A stretch of 19,046 nucleotides of DNA, from positions 1-19,046 of the forward strand of contig CACYEW010000052.1 in NCBI GenBank assembly GCA_902773455.1, written 5' to 3'. The stretch comes from an uncultured Ruminococcus sp. Lineage in GTDB: Bacteria > Bacillota > Clostridia > Oscillospirales > CAG-272. Below, piece by piece: positions 14,073 through 19,046 of the stretch. Made by a program: the position numbers and the translations under genes. The notes below the pieces were generated by a model. It did no database searches. It saw only the letters and a program-made list of their open reading frames with translations, and had not been told where the DNA came from. Each line of letters starts with the position of its first letter. Position 1 is the stretch's first letter.

Positions 14073-14822
14073 TCATTCTCCGGCGGCGAGGATAACGGTG
14101 ATGTTATCCTGCCCGCCCGCTTCGTTTGCGGCGTCGACGAGACGTCTGACCTTCGTTCTTCCGTCTTCGTTCGCGTTTGAAACGATGCTGAGTATATCGT
14201 CTTCGGAAACGGCGTTCGTAAGCCCGTCGGAGCAAAGAAGGAGATAATCCGGTACGTACGCGAGTCTGTATGTATCGGGTTCCGCCGGCTCGTCGGTACC
14301 GAGGCACTTCGTAATGAGATTTTTCTGCGGATGGCTCAGCGCCTCTTCCTTTGTGATCTGACCGATATCGACAAGGTACTGAACGTACGAATTGTCCTTG
14401 CTGATCTGACGTATGGAGCCGGAGCCGATCTCGTACAGGCGGCTGTCGCCCACGTTGATCGCGACGATAAAGCCGTCGGTCACCGCCGCCGCGACGACAG
14501 TGGTGCCGAGTCCTTTCAGAGAAGGATCCGTACTTCTCGCATAGACGGCGCTGTTTGCCGCTTCAGCCGCCGTACAGAGTACCTTTTCCGCAAAAGTGCG
14601 CGTGAGCTGCTCGCCTTCTTCAAGGCCTTCCGCAAGCGACTTTGAGACGCTCTCTTCAAACGTCCCGCAGGCGATGCTGCTCGCTTCTTCGCCGCCTTTG
14701 GCGCCTCCCATACCGTCAAAGACCGCGCATACGCAAAAGCCGTCTTCAAACTGCCTGATCAGAAACCTGTCCTGATTGGTCGGGCGGCGCCTGCCTATAT
14801 CGCTGTATCCGAAAAACTTCAT
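14073..14822 (-). CDS. prpC: PP2C-family protein phosphatase (PrpC/Stp type)
   Basis: Metal-dependent Ser/Thr phosphatase of 249 residues that reverses PASTA-kinase phosphorylation. Signature motifs in order: NQD near the N-terminus (16-18), FDGMGG (35-40) with metal-binding Asp36, GTT, VGDSRLY, LCSDGL with a further metal-binding Asp, and GGQDNITV close to the end. The ATG at 14822 begins MKFFGYSDIG, the usual family start, with AAGGA 6-7 bases upstream; a longer reading to 14870 would add 16 residues of AT-rich leader. Its stop overlaps an in-frame ATG of the kinase gene, though the kinase probably starts 24 bases later. A 71-base gap separates it from rlmN and holds a TATAAT element, so the phosphatase-kinase-rsgA portion may also be transcribed separately. 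Confidence 0.95.
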   Translation of the reverse strand: MKFFGYSDIGRRRPTNQDRFLIRQFEDGFCVCAVFDGMGGAKGGEEASSIACGTFEESVSKSLAEGLEEGEQLTRTFAEKVLCTAAEAANSAVYARSTDPSLKGLGTTVVAAAVTDGFIVAINVGDSRLYEIGSGSIRQISKDNSYVQYLVDIGQITKEEALSHPQKNLITKCLGTDEPAEPDTYRLAYVPDYLLLCSDGLTNAVSEDDILSIVSNANEDGRTKVRRLVDAANEAGGQDNITVILAAGE

Positions 14823-14855
14823 ATTCCATCCTTTCCGAATAATGGATTCTGCTTT

Positions 14856-14884
14856 ATTATACCGTATCAATTAACACTATGTAT
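14856..14884 (-). promoter_or_regulatory. Possible internal promoter before the PP2C gene
   Basis: A perfect -10 TATAAT (14856-14861, minus strand) lies 34 bases upstream of the phosphatase ATG, in the only sizeable gap of the operon. The hexamer 17 bases further upstream, ATACAT, is a poor -35, so this is a candidate only. Confidence 0.4.
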
Positions 14885-14893
14885 GAACTTTTA

Positions 14894-15922
14894 TTAAATT
14901 TTCCTCGCCCGGAGCTGACCGCAGGCGGCGTCGATATCGGCGCCCATCCTCTTTCTCACCGTGGCGTTCACGCCGTTTCTTTCAAGCACCGAGACGAATT
15001 TTTCGGTCTTAGCCTTGCTTCCGCGCTTGAAGCCGCGTTCCGCAACGTCGTTCACGGGGATCAGATTGACGTGTATCACCGTATCCGAAAGACCTTTCTT
15101 CAGCAGGTCCGCAAGAGCCTGAGCGTCTTCAGGGGAGTTGTTGTTTCCGTCGATCAGGGCGTACTCGAAGCTGATCCTTCTTCCGGTCTTTTCATAATAC
15201 CCGCGGCACGCGGCTAAAAGCTCCGCTATGCAGTATTTCTTATTGACGGGCATTATAGCGTTTCTTTTGTCGTCATCCGGCGCGTGAAGAGATACCGAAA
15301 GCGTTACCGGCAGACCTTCGTCGGCAAACCTTTGGATTCCCGGAACTATACCGCAGGTCGAGAGCGATATACGGCGGCAGCTGAGATTCATGCCGCTTTC
15401 GCTGTTCAGAAGTCTTATGAACCTTACGACGTTATCGTAATTGTCGAACGGCTCGCCCATACCCATGATCACGACGTTCGATACCTTTTCGCCCGTATCG
15501 TTCTGGGCCTCGTATATCTGCGAGAGCATTTCGGAGGCGAAAAGATTTCTTTTTCTGCCGTTTATGGTGGAAGCGCAGAATTTGCATCCCATACGGCATC
15601 CGACCTGGCTCGAAACGCAGACGGTATTGCCGTAATCGTGTCTCATGAACACGCTTTCGATATACTCGTCGTCGTAGCAGCGGAACAGATATTTTATCGT
15701 GCCGTCGGAGGAGACCTGTTTCGTCTCCACGGTGACGGACGGAATAAGCGCTCTCTCGACCAGCTTTTCCTTCATTTTTTTAGGGATATTGCTCATAAAT
15801 GCGAGCGGATATCCGGCGTGAAGCCATTTGTAAAGCTGTTTTGCCCGGTATCTTTCTTCGCCTATCGAAACGATATACTCCGCGAGTTCTTCTTCATACA
15901 TTGACAGAATATCCGGTCTCAT
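14894..15922 (-). CDS. rlmN: 23S rRNA (adenine-2503-C2)/tRNA methyltransferase RlmN
   Basis: Radical SAM methyltransferase of 342 residues modifying A2503 of 23S rRNA and A37 of some tRNAs. The [4Fe-4S] cluster cysteines are Cys109, Cys113 and Cys116 (CRMGCKFC). GMGEP (154-158) is the SAM-binding segment. The two catalytic cysteines equivalent to E. coli Cys118 and Cys355 are Cys102 (VCVSSQVG) and Cys334 (DAACGQL), the latter being the one that carries the transferred methyl. It lacks features of the Cfr resistance paralogue that I could distinguish, and the housekeeping context favours RlmN. It starts at ATG 15922 with GAGG 6 bases upstream, 2 bases after the rsmB stop, so translation is likely coupled. 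Confidence 0.96.
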   Translation of the reverse strand: MRPDILSMYEEELAEYIVSIGEERYRAKQLYKWLHAGYPLAFMSNIPKKMKEKLVERALIPSVTVETKQVSSDGTIKYLFRCYDDEYIESVFMRHDYGNTVCVSSQVGCRMGCKFCASTINGRKRNLFASEMLSQIYEAQNDTGEKVSNVVIMGMGEPFDNYDNVVRFIRLLNSESGMNLSCRRISLSTCGIVPGIQRFADEGLPVTLSVSLHAPDDDKRNAIMPVNKKYCIAELLAACRGYYEKTGRRISFEYALIDGNNNSPEDAQALADLLKKGLSDTVIHVNLIPVNDVAERGFKRGSKAKTEKFVSVLERNGVNATVRKRMGADIDAACGQLRARKI

Positions 15923-15924
15923 AC

Positions 15925-17223
15925 TTACCTCACTTTCGCGATAACCGCGATATAAAAGCCGTCCGTGCCGTCTTCATGCGGTAAAAGCGTTCGTTCGTTT
16001 ATTTTTTTAAAATCTTTTTCATTATTTAAGAAAGCGTCAACGTTTCCGCCGTTTTCGTCTCCGCACAGGGTGCAGGTCGAATAGACGAGTATGCCGTTCG
16101 GTTTAAGATAAGCCGAAGAGGCTTTCAGTATTTCTCTCTGCGTTTGTATGAGTCTTTGTCTGTCGGCGACCTCTTTGTACCTCATATCCGGCTTTTTGCC
16201 GAGTACGCCGAGCCCCGAGCACGGCACGTCGCAAAGCACTCTGTCGCATTTGCAGACGAGAGCTTCGTTTACCGTTTTTGCGTCGCGGCATTCGGTCTTT
16301 ATAATGCCGACGCCGCATTCGTCCGCCGTTTTTTCTATAAGTCTGAGTTTATTCTTATGTATATCCGAGGCGTATATGACGCCTTCGTTTTCCATGCATA
16401 TCGCGGCTGAAACAGTCTTGCCTCCGGGAGCGGCGCAGACGTCGGCTGCGGTCATACCCGGCCTTGGATCGAGAGACGCGACGGCGATCTGACTCGCTTC
16501 GTCTTCGACGTATGCAAGACCTTTGATATGTCCGAAAAGCGTCTGCGTATCCGTATGCTGCAAAAGCCGCAAGCCGAACGGGCTCGTTTTCGTCGGCTCG
16601 CATCCGATACCGGCGGCGGTCAGCTTATCTCTCAGTTCTTCCCTGCTTATTTTCAGAGTATTCACGCGCAGGGTGATATACTGCGGTGAAAAAAGCGATC
16701 GCAGAAGCTTTTCCGTCGCGTCAAAGCCGAATTCGTCAAGATATATCCCTACCGTGCTCCGAAGCACCGAATACTTTATCGAAAGGTACTCCGCTTCGTC
16801 TTTTTTCGGCACCTCCGGCGCGCCCTCGGCGCATATCCGGCGAAGCACGGCGTTCACGAAGCCCGACGCAGATCTTCTTTCGTATTTTTTCGCAAGCTCC
16901 GCGCCCTCGTTCACGGCTGAATAATCGGGAACGCGGTCGAGATACAGTATCTGATACGCGGAAACTCTCAGAATATTCCTCATTTCGAGGCTCATTTCGT
17001 CGATTTTTCTGTTCGAATACGCGTTTATTACGAAATCGAGAGTGAGTCTTCTTTCCGTAACGCCGTAAAACAGCCTCGTATAAAGCGCCCGTTCTGAGCC
17101 TTCGAGCCCGAATTTCTTTATCGCCGCGTCCGCCTCGAGCGACCCGTATTTGCCCTCGCGTTCAAGTCTGCACAGCGACAGCACGGCGAGCTCTCTTGCG
17201 GAATAACCTTTTTTATCTTCCAT
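15925..17223 (-). CDS. rsmB: 16S rRNA (cytosine-967-C5)-methyltransferase RsmB
   Basis: SAM-dependent rRNA m5C methyltransferase of 432 residues. An N-terminal NusB-like RNA-binding domain (about 8-135) is followed by the RsmB/NOP family catalytic domain with SAM loop CAAPGGKT (263-270), PCSG (Cys335) and STCT (Cys384, the position of the nucleophile). The C-terminal DGFYIAVI matches the family ending. Translation can begin at GTG 17226 or ATG 17223; I prefer the ATG, whose A overlaps the stop of the zinc peptidase gene (TGATG). The ribosome site is weak (GAGAAGAAAG), consistent with coupling. It is followed 2 bases later by rlmN, as in the Bacillus order. Confidence 0.95.
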   Translation of the reverse strand: MEDKKGYSARELAVLSLCRLEREGKYGSLEADAAIKKFGLEGSERALYTRLFYGVTERRLTLDFVINAYSNRKIDEMSLEMRNILRVSAYQILYLDRVPDYSAVNEGAELAKKYERRSASGFVNAVLRRICAEGAPEVPKKDEAEYLSIKYSVLRSTVGIYLDEFGFDATEKLLRSLFSPQYITLRVNTLKISREELRDKLTAAGIGCEPTKTSPFGLRLLQHTDTQTLFGHIKGLAYVEDEASQIAVASLDPRPGMTAADVCAAPGGKTVSAAICMENEGVIYASDIHKNKLRLIEKTADECGVGIIKTECRDAKTVNEALVCKCDRVLCDVPCSGLGVLGKKPDMRYKEVADRQRLIQTQREILKASSAYLKPNGILVYSTCTLCGDENGGNVDAFLNNEKDFKKINERTLLPHEDGTDGFYIAVIAKVR

Positions 17224-17915
17224 CACTTTCTTCTCACACGCGACAAATAGTACATTATCTGGAATACCGACTGGGCAAGCGCGCCGACGTAAGTCATCGC
17301 GGCGGCGTTCAGCACTTTTCTGACGCCCTTAAGCTCTTCATCGGTAAGCGTTCCGCTCTGCCCGAGTATCGCCACCGCACGTCTGCTCGCGTTGAATTCC
17401 ACCGGCAGCGTGACGAGCTGAAAGAACACGACCGCCGAAAAGCAGATTATGCCCGCGTATATCAGCGCCTCTATCGAAGAGATCATGCCTATGAATATCA
17501 ACGGCAGGGAAAGACGCGAGCCTATATTGCATATCTTCACCGTTGCCGATCTCAGCTTCGCCGGACCGTAATCCTCCGCGTACTGAACGGCGTGACCGGC
17601 TTCGTGAGCCGCTACGCCGACCGCCGTAACGCTTCTTACACCGTAGACCGGCGTCGAAAGACTTATCGTGTTGTTCGAGGGGTTGAAATTATCCGTCAGC
17701 TGACCGCTCACCGGCACGACCGATATTCCGGCCGCGCCGCCGCGGGAGGCGACGAGACGCGCCGATTCCTCGCCGGTCATACCGGACTTCACCTGCACCG
17801 CCGAATACTTCGACACTACCGATTTGAGACGCAGCTGAACGAACAGTACGATCAGATACGCCGGAAGCATATATAGAAGATAAGAAAGATAACCGCCAAT
17901 GGTGTAATACGGCAT
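17223..17915 (-). CDS. YugP-type membrane zinc metallopeptidase
   Basis: Putative membrane zinc peptidase of 230 residues, Zn_peptidase_2/YugP family. A membrane helix lies near the N-terminus (about 8-28) and further hydrophobic segments at 137-165 and about 205-225. The zinc motif is HEAGH (His104, Glu105, His108), with a probable third ligand Glu173 in LPVEFNASRRA. Substrates of the family are not established. The start at 17915 is chosen because AGGAG lies 7 bases upstream; the ATG at 17921 is only 1 base from that AGGAG. The open frame continues to 18506, but that part lies antisense-free within fmt in another frame and is not peptidase sequence. It sits between fmt and rsmB, which are adjacent in B. 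subtilis. Confidence 0.92.
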   Translation of the reverse strand: MPYYTIGGYLSYLLYMLPAYLIVLFVQLRLKSVVSKYSAVQVKSGMTGEESARLVASRGGAAGISVVPVSGQLTDNFNPSNNTISLSTPVYGVRSVTAVGVAAHEAGHAVQYAEDYGPAKLRSATVKICNIGSRLSLPLIFIGMISSIEALIYAGIICFSAVVFFQLVTLPVEFNASRRAVAILGQSGTLTDEELKGVRKVLNAAAMTYVGALAQSVFQIMYYLSRVRRK

Positions 17916-17917
17916 GA

Positions 17918-18877
17918 TCATTCTCCTGAAAGTATATCGTTTACGGCGATCTGTCTGCCGCGGACGTAATCGCCCGCGCTCATCGCCTTTTTGCCTTCCG
18001 GTATCAGATTTTTGATATATAACGTACCGGTACCGCATGCAACGCCTATTATGCCTTTTTTCGCGTCGGTACATACTACGGTGCCGGGCGCTTTGCCTGA
18101 GTTTTCGTCGGAATAAGCCGTTTCCGTCACGCGCAGACCGCGTCTGCCCTTCGATCCGTTCTGAACGCAGCCGCAGACGAGATACGGATAAACTCCGCGC
18201 ACGGTATCGTGAAGCTTCTTCGCGGGCTTTGCAAAATCGAGTATAAGCTCGCTTTTGTCTATCTTCTGCGCGTAGGTCGCTTTTTCGTGATCCTGCTTTT
18301 CGTATTCCGCCGTACCGGCTTTGATACGGGGAAGGACCTTCAGAAGAAGCTCCGATCCGACTCTTCCCATTTCGTCGAAAAGTCCGCCGCAGTTCATACC
18401 GTCGGGTATCGGTATCTCCGCTTTCGCGATCATATCGCCCGTATCGCAGCCCTCGTCCATTCTCATCACCGTAACTCCGGTAACGGTCCTGCCGTCCATT
18501 ATGCATCTCTGCACGGGCGCGGCGCCTCTGTATTCCGGCAGAAGCGAGCCGTGTACGTTGATACAGCCGAGGCGCGGTATCTCAAGCACCGCGGGCGGCA
18601 GTATCAGCCCGTACGCCGCCGTGATTATCATATCCGGCTCAAAGCTTTTTACGGTCTGCACCGCTTCACCGTTACGAAGCGACGTCGGCTGAAACACGGG
18701 TATCCCGTGCGCTTCGGCGTATTCTTTCACGGGCGGCTTCGACATCTGATAACCTCTGCCCTTCGGTTTATCCTGCCTCGTGAACGCGGCGACGACGTTT
18801 TCGCCGGACGTTATCAGCGCGTCGAGTATTTTTTCGGCAAATTCGGGCGTACCGAAAAACATTATTCTTTCGTTCAT
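17918..18877 (-). CDS. fmt: Methionyl-tRNA formyltransferase
   Basis: Transfers a formyl group from 10-formyltetrahydrofolate to initiator Met-tRNA. It has 319 residues, the normal length. The N-terminal formyltransferase domain starts MNERIMFFGTPEFA. It has the basic loop DKPKGRG (36-42), catalytic Asn107 and His109 in NVHGSLLP (107-114), followed by YRGAAP, and Asp145 in GCDTGDM. The C-terminal OB-like tRNA-binding domain spans about 205-315. The ATG at 18877 matches the family start; a longer reading to 18994 overlaps def and is rejected. Only 4 bases separate it from the def stop, the classic def-fmt pair, and 2 bases separate its stop from the zinc peptidase start. Confidence 0.97.
   Translation of the reverse strand: MNERIMFFGTPEFAEKILDALITSGENVVAAFTRQDKPKGRGYQMSKPPVKEYAEAHGIPVFQPTSLRNGEAVQTVKSFEPDMIITAAYGLILPPAVLEIPRLGCINVHGSLLPEYRGAAPVQRCIMDGRTVTGVTVMRMDEGCDTGDMIAKAEIPIPDGMNCGGLFDEMGRVGSELLLKVLPRIKAGTAEYEKQDHEKATYAQKIDKSELILDFAKPAKKLHDTVRGVYPYLVCGCVQNGSKGRRGLRVTETAYSDENSGKAPGTVVCTDAKKGIIGVACGTGTLYIKNLIPEGKKAMSAGDYVRGRQIAVNDILSGE
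17923..17927 (-). promoter_or_regulatory. Ribosome binding site fixing the zinc peptidase start
   Basis: AGGAG on the minus strand, 7 bases before the ATG at 17913-17915 and only 1 base before the alternative ATG at 17919-17921. It lies inside the last codons of fmt, so the peptidase is read by coupling with fmt. Confidence 0.7.
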
Positions 18878-18881
18878 CGTT

Positions 18882-19046
18882 TTATTCCAGTTCGTCGGGC
18901 GAGAGCATTCTGACGGCTTTGTCGTAAAACAGCTTGCCGTCGAGATGATCCGTCTCGTGGCATATCGCGCGGGCGAGAAGTCCCTCGCCTTCAAGCTCGA
19001 ATTCCGTGCCGTTTCTGTCGAGCGCTCTGACCGTGACCTTTGCCGG
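18882..19046 (-). CDS. def: Peptide deformylase, C-terminal fragment (gene runs off the window)
   Basis: Removes the formyl group from nascent N-terminal methionine. Only the last 54 codons are in the window; the start lies beyond 19046. The diagnostic metal motif HETDHLDGKLFYD is present (HExxH, the two histidines binding Fe/Zn and the glutamate acting as catalyst), preceded by the usual ICH. The reading frame ends in SPDELE and TAA at 18882-18884. Placement 4 bases before fmt agrees with the def-fmt operon found throughout bacteria. The third metal ligand, a cysteine in the EGCLS motif, would lie outside the window. Confidence 0.95.
   Translation of the reverse strand, partial: PAKVTVRALDRNGTEFELEGEGLLARAICHETDHLDGKLFYDKAVRMLSPDELE

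Noticed and set aside
12667..14247. 526-codon plus-strand open frame antisense to the PASTA kinase and phosphatase genes
   Set aside because: Complement of highly conserved genes; length is explained by codon bias. The His/Tyr/Arg-rich product has no domain.
14894..15922. RlmN considered as Cfr-type antibiotic resistance methyltransferase
   Set aside because: Position in the conserved rsmB-rlmN-prpC order, native codon use and normal length point to the housekeeping enzyme.
17916..18506. N-terminal extension of the zinc peptidase frame through fmt
   Set aside because: It overlaps fmt in another frame on the same strand, is Arg-rich and unlike any domain, while AGGAG is correctly spaced for ATG 17915.
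1..19046. Search for mobile elements, CRISPR repeats, att sites, toxin-antitoxin pairs and phage genes
   Set aside because: No transposase, integrase, direct-repeat array or terminal inverted repeats were seen. Gene order and codon use look native throughout.

Overview
The window reads as chromosomal core sequence from a member of the Bacillota, most likely class Clostridia and probably an anaerobe. The evidence is the Bacillus-like gene order def-fmt-...-rsmB-rlmN-PP2C-PASTA kinase-rsgA, a YugP-type zinc peptidase, a dnaG-rpoD pair, a DUF3502-like solute-binding lipoprotein, a three-gene flavoprotein/DUF1667 set typical of Clostridia, AGGAGG-type ribosome sites and TTGACA/TATAAT-type promoters. 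GC content looks near 50%, with much AGA, ATA, CTC and GTC codon use. I cannot assign a genus. I see no insertion sequence, prophage, CRISPR array, tRNA or rRNA.

Layout, left to right. Positions 1-130 hold no secure gene, at most the last 17 codons of a plus-strand gene. A hairpin at 131-170 that can terminate in both directions separates this from a 1025-residue lipoprotein (179-3256, minus) with its own near-consensus promoter at 3314-3342. A hairpin follows, then the dnaG-rpoD pair (minus, stop codon touching start codon). A short AT-rich divergent region at 6384-6572 drives dnaG leftward and, from a good extended -10 promoter, a tight plus-strand operon rightward: a GlpA-like flavoprotein with a BFD-type [2Fe-2S] domain, a second FAD/NAD(P) oxidoreductase, and a four-cysteine DUF1667 protein. 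This operon converges with a NUDIX hydrolase after 6 bases. The NUDIX gene diverges from mntP (Mn efflux) across only 21 bases. mntP overlaps a HAD-family hydrolase gene, whose stop codon abuts the stop codon of rsgA.

From 11328 to the right edge everything is on the minus strand and forms one long housekeeping operon, in transcription order: def (partial), fmt, yugP-like zinc peptidase, rsmB, rlmN, PP2C phosphatase, PASTA Ser/Thr kinase, rsgA. Overlapping or nearly touching genes imply translational coupling. The only sizeable gap, 71 bases before the phosphatase, holds a possible internal promoter. The operon joins translation initiation and N-terminal processing (Fmt, Def), rRNA methylation (RsmB, RlmN), ribosome maturation (RsgA) and cell-wall sensing (PP2C and PASTA kinase). 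In Bacillus subtilis the RsgA homologue is a known substrate of the equivalent kinase.

The most unusual element is the lipoprotein. A family-1 solute-binding fold appears to be interrupted near its C-terminus by roughly 425 residues of Ala/Glu/Lys-rich coiled coil, with a smaller helical insertion near the N-terminus. It could form a long antiparallel arm projecting from a membrane-anchored binding domain. No transporter genes lie beside it within the window.
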